Position numbers and translations under genes: made by a program
Shown here: positions 16,401-24,949 of the stretch, piece after piece
Layout: each line of letters begins with the position of its first letter
Position numbering within the stretch: the first letter of the stretch is position 1
Assembly (NCBI GenBank): GCA_036389485.1
Contig: DASVPR010000027.1
Span: forward strand, 46,377 to 110,376
Source of the DNA: CADCVT01 sp036389485
GTDB lineage: Bacteria > Actinomycetota > Thermoleophilia > Solirubrobacterales > Solirubrobacteraceae
DNA: 64,000 nt
Direction: 5' to 3'
The notes under the pieces: model-generated
Seen by the model: only the letters and a program-made list of their open reading frames with translations
Databases searched by the model: none
Told to the model about the DNA's origin: nothing

Positions 16401-18503
16401 CGGTGCGAGCTCGACCGGGATGCCGTTCAGGATGGCCGTCCCGGTCAGGGGCTCGACGAGCTCGGCGTCGGCCAGGATGTTCGAGTTCGCGTGCTCCCAC
16501 CCGTGGGGGATCGAGACGACGCCGGGCATGAGGTCCGCCGTCACCTCCGCCGGGAGGTCGACGGCGCCGGTGCGAGCGGTCACGCGGATCGGCTCGCCAT
16601 GGGCGACGCCCAGCCGCGCGGCGTCCTGCGGGTGCAGCTGCGCGGTGCAGCGGTCGGGGCCCGACGCGAGCATCGGCAGGTGGTTCATCCACGAGTTGTT
16701 CGAGCGCAGGTGGCGGCGGCCGATGAGGACCACGCCGCCGTTCGCGCGTTCGGCGATCGCCGCGTGCAGGCGCTCGACGTCCGCCACGATGGGCCCGGGC
16801 GCGAGGTCGACCCGCCCGTCGGGCGTCGACAGCACCTCCGGCAGCCGCGGCTCGAGCGGGCCGAGGTCGACGCCGTGCGGCGCCTCGCGAAGCTTCGCCA
16901 GCGACAGCTCGTAGGGGCCGCCGCGGAGCATCGCGTCGACGATCCGCTCGGGCCCGCGCAGGTACGGGTCCGGCTCGACGCCCGCCCGCGCGGCCGCCGC
17001 CGCGGCGATCATGTCGTCGAGCGCGGCGACATCCGGATCGGGACCCTGGCCGGCGACGACGCCCATCAGCCGCAGCAGGATCTCCCACTCGTCGGGCTGG
17101 CCGTCGTCGAGCGGCAGCAGCGCGTCCGACCAGTTCGCGACGTTGCGGACGGCTAGCCCGTAGAGCGCGAGGTCGTAGTGCGAGCGCTGCAGCGGGGAGG
17201 GACCGGGGAGGACCACGTCGGCGTGGCGCGTCGTGTCGTTGAGGTAGACGTCGACGCTGACCATGAAGTCCAGCGACGCGATCGCCGCGCGCAGGCGATC
17301 GGCGTCCGGCGTCGAGACGACGGGGTTGCCGGCGATCGTGATCAGCGCGCGGATCCGGCCGTCGCCCGGCGTCTCGATCTCCTCGGCCAGGCACGCGACC
17401 GGCAGCTCGCCGAAGACCTCGGGCGCGCCGCGCACGCGGCTCGTCCAGCGGCCGAAGCGCCCGCCGCGGCCACGCCCGTCGCCGGCGCCCGGCGGCTCCG
17501 TCGCCGGCTTCGCCCACATCGCGCCGCCCGGCCGGTCGAGGTTCCCGGTCACCGCGTTGAGGACATCGACGAGCCAGCTCGCGGTCGTGCCGAACGCCTG
17601 GGTCGTCGTGCCGATGCGGCCATAGACGGCGGCGGTCGGCGCGGCGGCGAGCTCGCGCGCGAGGCGGCGGATCGTGTCGACGGGGATCCCGGTGGCGGGC
17701 GCGACCGCCTCCGGCGAGAAGTCCCGCGCGCGCTGCTCGACGACCTCGACGCCGGCGAACAGCGCCTCCGGCAGCTGTGCGGCGAGCCCCTCCGCGAACA
17801 CGACGTGCACGAGCGCGAACAGCAGCAGCGCGTCGGTGCCCGGCCGGATCCAGAGATGCTCGTCCGCGAGCTTCGCCGTCCGCGTGCGCTTGGGATCGAC
17901 GACGACGACCTTCCCGCCGCGGTCGCGGATCGCCTGCAGCCGGCCGCGGACGTCGGGCGCCGTCATCAGCGAGCCGTTCGACGCCGCCGGGTTCGCGCCG
18001 AGCATCAGCAGGTGGTCGGTGCGGTCGAGGTCCGGGACCGGGACCGCCGAGCCGCTGCCGAACATGTACGCCGCCGCGGCCTGCTTCGGGAACTGGTCGA
18101 CGGTGCTCGCCGAGAAGATGTTCTTCGACCCAAGGGCCTTCAGCAGCGCGCGGCCGTAGATCATCCCCGCGAGGTTGTGCGCGTTCGGGTTGCCGATGTA
18201 CGCGCCGACCGCCTCCTTGCCGTGCTCGGCCTGGAGCGCCGGCAGGCGCTCGGCGATCAGCGCGAACGCGTCGTCCCACGTCGTCTCGGCGAACGACCCG
18301 TCCGGCCGGCGGACCATCGGCGCACGCAGCCGCTCGGGGTCCTCGTGGAGCTGCTTGATCGAGACGCCCTTCGGGCACAGGAAGCCGTGGGAGAAGACGT
18401 CCTCGGCGTCCCCTCGGACCTGCGCGACGCGGTCGCCGTCGAGGGTGATCGCGAGGCCGCACGTCGCCTCGCACAGCGGACACGTCCGGTACGCGGTCGG
18501 CAT
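16350..18503 (-). CDS. Molybdopterin-dependent oxidoreductase (DMSO reductase superfamily)
   Basis: A 717-residue molybdopterin enzyme. The N-terminal 4Fe-4S motif is intact: CPLCEATCGL followed by FLCPKG. Residues about 60-500 form the molybdopterin domains and about 590-700 the C-terminal dinucleotide-binding domain (SNNSWMNHLPML, then HPQDAARLGV). The loop that usually supplies a Cys or Sec to molybdenum reads FSASTVDQFPKQ here and has neither, so the metal ligand may be Asp or another atom. No electron-transfer subunit gene is adjacent. The gene overlaps the sigma factor gene by 51 nt at the 3' ends. Substrate unknown; annotation as formate dehydrogenase would be unsafe. Confidence 0.85.
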   Translation of the reverse strand: MPTAYRTCPLCEATCGLAITLDGDRVAQVRGDAEDVFSHGFLCPKGVSIKQLHEDPERLRAPMVRRPDGSFAETTWDDAFALIAERLPALQAEHGKEAVGAYIGNPNAHNLAGMIYGRALLKALGSKNIFSASTVDQFPKQAAAAYMFGSGSAVPVPDLDRTDHLLMLGANPAASNGSLMTAPDVRGRLQAIRDRGGKVVVVDPKRTRTAKLADEHLWIRPGTDALLLFALVHVVFAEGLAAQLPEALFAGVEVVEQRARDFSPEAVAPATGIPVDTIRRLARELAAAPTAAVYGRIGTTTQAFGTTASWLVDVLNAVTGNLDRPGGAMWAKPATEPPGAGDGRGRGGRFGRWTSRVRGAPEVFGELPVACLAEEIETPGDGRIRALITIAGNPVVSTPDADRLRAAIASLDFMVSVDVYLNDTTRHADVVLPGPSPLQRSHYDLALYGLAVRNVANWSDALLPLDDGQPDEWEILLRLMGVVAGQGPDPDVAALDDMIAAAAAARAGVEPDPYLRGPERIVDAMLRGGPYELSLAKLREAPHGVDLGPLEPRLPEVLSTPDGRVDLAPGPIVADVERLHAAIAERANGGVVLIGRRHLRSNNSWMNHLPMLASGPDRCTAQLHPQDAARLGVAHGEPIRVTARTGAVDLPAEVTADLMPGVVSIPHGWEHANSNILADAELVEPLTGTAILNGIPVELAPLRHQVEHGGVLVEGGA

Positions 18504-18514
18504 GACCGAAGACG

Positions 18515-19279
18515 CTACTCCTCGCGCCGCAGCCACGCCGCGAGGAGCGCGTTCACCTCGTCCGCCCTTTCGAGCGCGAGGAGGTGGCCCGCGCCGGCGA
18601 CGACCTCGAGGCGCGCGCCGGGAAGGGCGTCCGCGAGGTGGCGCGCGATGGCGACGAAGTCGGAGACGTCCTGGTCGCCGACGACGACCAGCGCCTCCGC
18701 CCGCACCGCCCCGAGGTCGAGCGGGACCGGCTCCTCCTCGGCCGCCTCGCCGGCGGCGAGCTCCGCGGCCCGGCGCTCGCACGCGGCGATGTACTCCTGG
18801 TCGGCGGGGGACAGTCCCCGCCCCCACAGCTCGACGCTGAGCCGCGCGACCTCGTCGACGTCGCCGCGCTTCAGCGCCGCGCTCGAGGCCGTGTCGTAGG
18901 CGAGCAGCTCGGGGTCGGCGTAGTCCCACTCGCGCAGGCCGGGCGCGAGGAGGGCGAGCGACCGGACGCGATCGGGCGCGAGCGCCGCGACCTCGAGCGC
19001 GACGCGCCCGCCGAACGACGCGCCGACGAGGTCCGCGCGCTCCGCGCCGATGCCGTCGAGCAGCGCGACGACGTCCCCGGCGTGCGAGAACGGCGCGACG
19101 CCGAGCGGCCGCGTCCCGAAGCCGCGCAGGTCGGGCGCGACGACGGAGCGGCCGGCGTCGCGCAGCGCCGGTGCGACGTCGTCCCACATCCTGTGATCGC
19201 ACACGCCCGCGTGGAGGAGGACGACCGGCGTGGTCGCTCCGCCACGCGTGCCGCGGTCGGCGACCTCGTCCGCGCTCAC
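18515..19279 (-). CDS. Alpha/beta hydrolase
   Basis: A 254-residue alpha/beta-hydrolase fold enzyme. The oxyanion region is VVLLHAGVCDHRMW, the nucleophile elbow is VGASFGGRV (Ser), the acid is probably in VVGDQDVSDF and the catalytic His is in GAGHLLALE. The order and spacing fit the superfamily. Its ATG overlaps the TGA of the upstream recQ gene by 4 nt, and 11 nt separate its stop from the molybdopterin oxidoreductase start, so recQ, hydrolase and oxidoreductase may be one transcript. Substrate unknown. Confidence 0.87.
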   Translation of the reverse strand: MSADEVADRGTRGGATTPVVLLHAGVCDHRMWDDVAPALRDAGRSVVAPDLRGFGTRPLGVAPFSHAGDVVALLDGIGAERADLVGASFGGRVALEVAALAPDRVRSLALLAPGLREWDYADPELLAYDTASSAALKRGDVDEVARLSVELWGRGLSPADQEYIAACERRAAELAAGEAAEEEPVPLDLGAVRAEALVVVGDQDVSDFVAIARHLADALPGARLEVVAGAGHLLALERADEVNALLAAWLRREE

Positions 19280-20883
19280 TCCGGCTCCAGCAGCCCTCGC
19301 TCCACGACCAGCTCGAGCCCGAGCGTCTTGTAGCCCACGGTGTCGAACACGACGGTGACCTGGCCGTCCTCCACCTGGCCGACGCTACCGCCTCCCCATT
19401 CCGCGTGCCGGACGCGGTCGCCGACCGCGAACGGCCCGTCCTGCTCCTCGCGCGCCACCGCGCTCCCGCGGCGCTCGCAGACGTCGCACGCCTCGCACGG
19501 CGGCTCGTAGTCCTCGCCGAAGTAGCCGAGCAGGAACGCGCGACGGCAGCCGTCGGTCTCGGCGTAGGCGCGCATCATCTCGACGCGCGAGCGGTCGAAC
19601 GCCTGGCGGTGCTCCTCGGCCTCGCCCGCGCGCTCGACCGCCTCGATGAGGTCGACGTCGCGCACCGGCTCGATCGTCCCGTCGCCGAGCACGCGCGCGA
19701 ACCCCGCCTCCTCGAGGTGCTGCACGGCGGTCGCGAGCTTCGTGTCGCTGATCGGCAGCTCCTCGACGAGCTCCTTCGGGCGCACCGGGTCGCGGTGCAC
19801 GATCAGCGCCTGCGCGACCTGGTGCAGCTCGTCGTCCTTCACCCGGCCCGAGGCGAAGAAGCGGCGCAGGCCGAGATCCTGCTGGCGGTAGAAGAGGACG
19901 GCCTCGGCCGGCTCGCCGTCGCGGCCCGCGCGGCCCAGCTCCTGATAGTAGGAGTCGACCGACTCGCTCACGTCGTGGTGGAGGACCCAGCGGACGTCCG
20001 GCTTGTCGACGCCCATCCCGAACGCGATCGTCGCGACCATCACGTCGATCCCGTCGTTCTCCATGAAGCGGCGCTGGCGCTCGGTGCGCGTCTTCGCGCT
20101 CAGCCCGCCGTGGTAGTGCTGCGCCGCGACCCCGCGCTCGCGCAGGTCCCTCGCCACCTGCTCGGCGCCCTTCTTCGTGGCGCAGTAGACGATGCCCGGG
20201 CCCGGCGTCGCGGCGGCGCGGTCGAGGAGCGCGCGGTGCTTGTGGTGGTCCTCGTGGTGGCGGTCGACCTCGAGCCGGATGTTCGGCCGGTCGAAGCCCT
20301 TGACGACGATCGCCGGGTCGTCCATCCCGAGCACCTGCACGATGTCGTCGCGCACCGGCGGCGCGGCGGTCGCGGTGAGCGCGAGCGTCGGCGGGTGGCC
20401 GAGCGCGCCGACCGCCTCGCCGAGACGCAGGTAGTCCGGGCGGAAGTCGTGGCCCCACTGGCTGACGCAGTGCGCCTCGTCGACGACGAACAACGACACG
20501 CCCGCGCTGCTCAGCTCCTCCAGCACGTCCTCGTTGGCGAGCTGCTCCGGCGCGAGGAGGACGAACTCGACCTCGTCGTCCTGCGCGTCCTCGAGCACCT
20601 CCTCGCGCTGCCGCTCGGTGAGCGTGGAGTTGATCACCGCGGCCTCCTCCTCGACCGCCTCCATCTGGTCCTGCTGGAGCGCGATGAGCGGGGAGACCAC
20701 GACGGTCGGCCCGTCGATCAAGAAGCCCGCGAGCTGGTAGATCGCCGACTTGCCGGAGCCGGTCGACATGACGCAGAGCGTGTCGCGCCCTCCGACCACG
20801 GCCTCCACCGCCTCCGCCTGGCCCGGGCGCAGGTCGTCGAACCCCAGGCGCTCGCGGGCCAGGTTCCGGATGCGGTCCTCCAT
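19276..20883 (-). CDS. recQ: RecQ-family ATP-dependent DNA helicase
   Basis: A 535-residue 3'-5' DNA helicase of the RecQ family. Visible are the Q motif region LGFDDLRPGQ, Walker A MSTGSGKS, the DEAH box VVDEAHCVSQWGHDFRPDY, and motif VI QELGRAGRDG. The RecQ zinc-binding region has one Cys in DGCRR and three more in CEACDVC. No HRDC domain follows. Instead the last 60 residues form a small beta domain beginning FAVGDRVRHAEWGGG, like the Tudor-like tail of PcrA/UvrD helicases. ATG 20883 is used; a TTG at 20913 would add ten residues. It is divergent from uvrC with 7 nt between starts. Confidence 0.9.
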   Translation of the reverse strand: MEDRIRNLARERLGFDDLRPGQAEAVEAVVGGRDTLCVMSTGSGKSAIYQLAGFLIDGPTVVVSPLIALQQDQMEAVEEEAAVINSTLTERQREEVLEDAQDDEVEFVLLAPEQLANEDVLEELSSAGVSLFVVDEAHCVSQWGHDFRPDYLRLGEAVGALGHPPTLALTATAAPPVRDDIVQVLGMDDPAIVVKGFDRPNIRLEVDRHHEDHHKHRALLDRAAATPGPGIVYCATKKGAEQVARDLRERGVAAQHYHGGLSAKTRTERQRRFMENDGIDVMVATIAFGMGVDKPDVRWVLHHDVSESVDSYYQELGRAGRDGEPAEAVLFYRQQDLGLRRFFASGRVKDDELHQVAQALIVHRDPVRPKELVEELPISDTKLATAVQHLEEAGFARVLGDGTIEPVRDVDLIEAVERAGEAEEHRQAFDRSRVEMMRAYAETDGCRRAFLLGYFGEDYEPPCEACDVCERRGSAVAREEQDGPFAVGDRVRHAEWGGGSVGQVEDGQVTVVFDTVGYKTLGLELVVERGLLEPE

Positions 20884-20890
20884 ATCCTCG

Positions 20891-22750
20891 ATGGGGATGG
20901 GGAGTGCCCTCAAAGAGCAGAGGAAGAACCTGCCGGATTCTCCTGGCGTCTACCTGTTCAAGGACGGGCGCGGCACGGTGCTCTACGTCGGCAAGGCGAA
21001 GTCGATCAAGAAGCGCGTCGCGGGCCACTTCTCCAACCGCGTCACGCGCGGGGACACCCAGATGGTCGAGCTCGCGGAGTCGATCGACTTCGTCTCGGTC
21101 GGCACCGAGGCCGAGGCGCTGCTGGCCGAGCAGAACTTCATCAAGCAGTACAAGCCGCGGTTCAACATCCGCCTGCGCGACGACAAGTCGTATCCGTACA
21201 TCGCGATCTCGATGGACGAGGAGTTCCCGCGGGTGTACTTCACGCGGGAGCGCCACCGGCGGGACCGGCTGTACTTCGGGCCCTATTCCTCCGCCAAGCG
21301 GACGCGGTCCACGCTGGACACCCTCGGCAAGATCTTCATGTACCGCTCGTGCAACGGGGCGGTGCCGGGGCGGCGATCGGGCTCGCCGTGCCTCGACTAC
21401 TACATCCGGCGCTGCGGGGCGCCCTGCGTCGGCTACGTGTCGCACGACGAGTACCGGACCGCGATCGACGGCGTCATCGCGTTCCTGCAGGGGCGGTACA
21501 AGGAGGTCGAGCGCGACCTCGAGCGCCGGATGCAGGACGCCGCGGCGGTGCAGGAGTTCGAGCAGGCGGCGGTCGAGCGCAACCGGCTGCAGGCGGTGCG
21601 GGCGCTGCTGGAGCGCCAGCGGGTGGCCAACGCCTCGGTCGGGTCGGTCGACGCGGTGGGCGTCGCGGTGAGCGGCACGGACGCCAACGCGCAGGTGTTC
21701 CAGGTGCGCGACGGGGTCTTGAGCGACCGCCAGTCGTTCTACCTGGCGAACGAGGCCGAGCAGGACGAGGCCGAGGTGCTCGAGGAGTTCCTCCTCCAGT
21801 ACTACACGTCGGCGCCGTTCATCCCTCCGCAGGTGCTCGTCTCCCATCCTCTTTCCGACGCCCTCTGCGCGGCCCTCTCCGAACGCCGCGGCGGCCGCGT
21901 GGAGGTCCGGGTCGCGGAACGCGGCGACAAGCGCCGGATCCTCGACCTCGCGACCCGGAACGCGAAGCTCTCCCTGGAGACCGAGCGCCTGAAGGTCGAG
22001 CGCTCCCGCCAGCAGCGGACCGAGGCTCTAGACCGCCTGCAGACCGCGCTCGGCCTGGACGCCCTGCCGCTCCGGATCGAGTGCTTCGACATCTCGAACC
22101 TGATGGGGACGCACACGACGGCCTCGATGGTCGTGTTCGAGGGCGGCGCGCCGAAGAAGTCGGACTACCGGCGGTTCGTCGTGCGGGGCGTGGAGGAGGG
22201 GATCCCGGACGACTTCGCGGCGATGGAGGAGGTGCTGGAGCGACGCCTGGCCCAATGGGAGCGCCAGCAGGACCTGTCGCCGCACGACCCCAAGCGCAAC
22301 GAGTCGTTCGCGACGCTGCCGAACCTGATCGTCATCGACGGCGGGCCCGGCCAGCTGTCCGCCGGCATGCGGGCCCTGGCCGCCTTCGTCGAGCGCGGCG
22401 TGACGGTCGTGTCGCTCGCGAAGCGGATCGAGGAGGTCTTCGTCCCAGGCCGCGCCGCGCCGATCGTGCTGCCCCACGACACGCCCGAGCTGCAGCTGCT
22501 GCAGCGCGTCCGCGACGAGGCGCATCGCTTCGCGATCACCCACCACCGCACGCGCCGCGACAAGGCGATGACCGAGTCGGTGCTGGACGGGCTGCCGGGG
22601 ATCGGCCCGACCCGCAAGCGCGCGCTGCTCAAGCACTTCGGGTCGCCCGAGGCGGTGCTCAACGCGCCGCGCGAGGAGCTGGAGGCGGTGCCGGGCGTCC
22701 CGCCGAAGGTCGCCCGCGAGCTGCACGCGCACCTGCGGATGGAGCGCTAG
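20891..22750 (+). CDS. uvrC: Excinuclease ABC subunit C
   Basis: A 619-residue UvrC, the dual-incision nuclease of nucleotide excision repair. The GIY-YIG domain (about 15-100) is seen as DSPGVYLFKDGRGTVLYVGKAK. A UvrB-binding UVR motif lies near 205-240. The C-terminal endonuclease domain carries IECFDISNLMGTHTTASMVVFEGG (read in two parts) and VIDGGPGQL. Tandem HhH motifs (GLPGIGPTRKRALLKHFGS, VPGVPPKVA) end the protein. The second ATG at 20897 is an equally good start. In many Gram-positive bacteria uvrC precedes rapZ; here a GMC oxidoreductase and a SnoaL-like gene lie between them. Confidence 0.95.
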   Translation: MGMGSALKEQRKNLPDSPGVYLFKDGRGTVLYVGKAKSIKKRVAGHFSNRVTRGDTQMVELAESIDFVSVGTEAEALLAEQNFIKQYKPRFNIRLRDDKSYPYIAISMDEEFPRVYFTRERHRRDRLYFGPYSSAKRTRSTLDTLGKIFMYRSCNGAVPGRRSGSPCLDYYIRRCGAPCVGYVSHDEYRTAIDGVIAFLQGRYKEVERDLERRMQDAAAVQEFEQAAVERNRLQAVRALLERQRVANASVGSVDAVGVAVSGTDANAQVFQVRDGVLSDRQSFYLANEAEQDEAEVLEEFLLQYYTSAPFIPPQVLVSHPLSDALCAALSERRGGRVEVRVAERGDKRRILDLATRNAKLSLETERLKVERSRQQRTEALDRLQTALGLDALPLRIECFDISNLMGTHTTASMVVFEGGAPKKSDYRRFVVRGVEEGIPDDFAAMEEVLERRLAQWERQQDLSPHDPKRNESFATLPNLIVIDGGPGQLSAGMRALAAFVERGVTVVSLAKRIEEVFVPGRAAPIVLPHDTPELQLLQRVRDEAHRFAITHHRTRRDKAMTESVLDGLPGIGPTRKRALLKHFGSPEAVLNAPREELEAVPGVPPKVARELHAHLRMER

Positions 22751-22752
22751 CG

Positions 22753-24480
22753 TCACCCACCGGTGGACCGCAGCGCGGCCGTCCGCCCCTCGAGGATCGC
22801 GTCGGCGAACCGGTCGGCGCAGGCGGCGATCGTCAGGCTCGGGTTCGGCCCCACCGGCCCCGGCATCACCGACCCGTCCGCGACGTGGAGGCCGGGGTGG
22901 CCGAACACCTCCCCGAACGAGTCGACCACGCCCTCCTCGGCGTTGCGCCCCATCGGGCAGCCGCCGAGCGCGTGGACGGTGATGACGCGGTTGAAGTACC
23001 ACAGGACGTTGTCCATGAAGGTTCCGCCGAGCCGTTCGGCGAGGTCCTCGGAGACCTTCCGAAGCCGGTCGAAGTAGACCTTCGAGGCGCCGTGCTTGCG
23101 CCAGTCGCACTGGAGGGTCTCGCCTCCGGCGAGGGTCATCCGTCCGTCGGGGATGTCCCGTCCCATGCCGAGCAGCGGCAGCACGCCCGCCGACAGGCCG
23201 CAGTCGCCGAAGAGGCTCGAGATCTCGCCGCTGAGGTCGGTGTCGCGGTCGCGGCGGAACAGCCGGCGGACGAGGCGGGCGACGATCGTGGGGGTCAGTC
23301 GGGCGAGCGTCTTCGGCTCGTCGAGCGCCTGGAGCAGCCACGTGCCGAACTCCGGGAAGCCCGCGTCCTCGATGTAGAAGCCGCGCCCGGAGCCGCCGGG
23401 GTCGAGCGCGTCGGCGATCCGGACCGCGCTCGTGATGACGGGGCCGTGGCCCGGGTCGATGACGCGGGGCATCCGGCGCCCGTCGCTGCCCGTCTCGCGG
23501 CAGCGGATCGCGAACGTCAGCAGGTCGCCGTTGCCGCAGAAGTGCGTCCCGAGGGCCGGGCTGAGGCCGGGGAGCGCGCGCCGGTTGCGCAGGAGCAGGA
23601 ACGTCGACCCGAGCGTGCCGGCCGAGAGCACGAGCCGGTCGGCGGTGACGGTCGTGAGCGGCAGCGCCTTGGTGTCGGTCGGGCGTCCCTCGGTCGCGGG
23701 GTCGTGCTCGACGTAGCGGACCGCGTAGCCGCCGCCGTCGCGCGGCTCGAAGGTGCGCACCTCGCAGCGCGTGCGGATGTCCGCGCCGGCGTGCCACGCG
23801 TCGGTCAGGTAGGTGTAGTCCAGCGAGTTCTTCGAGCCGAAGTTGCAGCCGACGTCGCACTCGCCGACGAGCCGGCACGTCTGGCGCGTCCGCCCGTGGA
23901 GGTTCGGACGCGCCTCGCGGATCGGCTCGCCCGGCACGGGCTCCGCGCCGGGCTCCGGCGACCACGTGACGGCGAGCTTGGGCAGGAACCAGTCCAGCTC
24001 CAGCTCCTCCGCGGCCGTCTTGAACGCCTTCGTCTTCGACGTCGCGTCGTAGGGCGCCTTGTCGAAGGGATACGGCTGCGCGTCGAGCCGCTTCTCGGCC
24101 CGCTCGTAGTGCGGCTCGAGGTCCTCGTAGGTAACGGGCCAGTACTCGTAGCCGCGGCCCGGCTCCTCCTTGACGAACCAGCGCGGGTCCTTGCGGATCA
24201 TGACGTTCGCGTAGATGAGCGAGCCGCCGCCGAGACCGCTGGAGATCAGCGCGTCCAGCCCCTCGAACGACCAGACGTCGAACATCCCGTGCAGGCCCTG
24301 GCTCGGGTCCCAGAAGTTGTCCCTCAGCCCGCGCGGGCTGCGGGGGAAAGATCCGGGCGGATACGGCTTGCCGCGCTCGAGTACGAGGACCCTCCGGCCC
24401 GCCTCCGCGAGCCGGCACGCCGTGACCGATCCGCCGAAGCCGGAGCCGACGACGATCGCGTCGAAGTGGTCGGCCGCCAT
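22753..24480 (-). CDS. GMC family FAD oxidoreductase (cholesterol-oxidase-like)
   Basis: A 575-residue flavoprotein of the GMC superfamily. The FAD-binding VVGSGFGGSVTACRLAEAG motif lies at residues about 10-28. Further features are SSGLGGGSLIYANVMI (GMC signature 1 region), the CRLVGECDVGCNFGSKNSLD segment typical of cholesterol-oxidase-like enzymes, and a C-terminal VHALGGCPMGR with the catalytic His. The family oxidises alcohols or sterols with oxygen or another acceptor. No export signal is evident. Its stop codon follows the convergent uvrC stop by 2 nt. Substrate unknown. Confidence 0.87.
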   Translation of the reverse strand: MAADHFDAIVVGSGFGGSVTACRLAEAGRRVLVLERGKPYPPGSFPRSPRGLRDNFWDPSQGLHGMFDVWSFEGLDALISSGLGGGSLIYANVMIRKDPRWFVKEEPGRGYEYWPVTYEDLEPHYERAEKRLDAQPYPFDKAPYDATSKTKAFKTAAEELELDWFLPKLAVTWSPEPGAEPVPGEPIREARPNLHGRTRQTCRLVGECDVGCNFGSKNSLDYTYLTDAWHAGADIRTRCEVRTFEPRDGGGYAVRYVEHDPATEGRPTDTKALPLTTVTADRLVLSAGTLGSTFLLLRNRRALPGLSPALGTHFCGNGDLLTFAIRCRETGSDGRRMPRVIDPGHGPVITSAVRIADALDPGGSGRGFYIEDAGFPEFGTWLLQALDEPKTLARLTPTIVARLVRRLFRRDRDTDLSGEISSLFGDCGLSAGVLPLLGMGRDIPDGRMTLAGGETLQCDWRKHGASKVYFDRLRKVSEDLAERLGGTFMDNVLWYFNRVITVHALGGCPMGRNAEEGVVDSFGEVFGHPGLHVADGSVMPGPVGPNPSLTIAACADRFADAILEGRTAALRSTGG

Positions 24481-24530
24481 GTGGTCAGCGTCCTACTCCC
24501 TTTGCCGGGGGAGCGCAAGGAGGAGACGCG

Positions 24531-24935
24531 TCATCCCCACACGGCGTCGAACGCAGCGAGGTCGAGCGGGACCAGCCACACCTCCGCGACGAGCCCGTCG
24601 CTGATCCGGTAGACGCCGGCGGTGCTCCACGTGCGGCGCTCGCCGGCGATCGTCGCCTCGCCGTCGACGAGCTGCACCACGGCGTCGCCGTCCTCCAGCA
24701 CGCCCTTCGGGTGCATGACGAAGGTGTGGTCGGCGAGCGCGCGGCGCCGCTCGAAGTAGGCGATCACGGCCGCGGGGCCGCGGTGGTCGCCCGCGATCGG
24801 CGAGGTGCCGGGCACGTGCCAGACGATGTCCGGGTGCAGCAGCTCGGCGACCGGCTCGACCGGCCCGCCCGCGTACATCTCGCCCTGGCGGCGGTGCAGC
24901 TCCGCCACGAGCGCTCGGGAGGATCCGGGCCGCAC
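24531..24935 (-). CDS. SnoaL-like / NTF2-fold protein
   Basis: A 134-residue protein with the cone-shaped NTF2/SnoaL-fold pattern: an N-terminal helix, LLHPDIVWHVPGTSPIAGDHRG (read in parts), a central helix AVIAYFERRRAL, and C-terminal strands DGEATIAGERRTW and DGLVAEVWLVPLD. Such proteins include polyketide cyclases, ketosteroid isomerases and many of unknown role. GTG start at 24935. It is divergent from rapZ, with 14 nt between start codons. No function can be assigned. Confidence 0.8.
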   Translation of the reverse strand: MRPGSSRALVAELHRRQGEMYAGGPVEPVAELLHPDIVWHVPGTSPIAGDHRGPAAVIAYFERRRALADHTFVMHPKGVLEDGDAVVQLVDGEATIAGERRTWSTAGVYRISDGLVAEVWLVPLDLAAFDAVWG

Positions 24936-24949
24936 GCCACAATGATGCC

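Noticed and set aside
16350..18503. Formate dehydrogenase alpha subunit
   Set aside because: The Cys/Sec ligand loop is not conserved and no beta/gamma or NAD-linked subunits are nearby.
19171..24612. A plus-strand open frame of 1813 codons across the recQ-uvrC-GMC region
   Set aside because: It is Arg/Ala/Gly-rich with no domain and lies antisense or out of frame to recQ, uvrC and the GMC gene, all of which have clear motifs; such long shadows are expected at this GC content.
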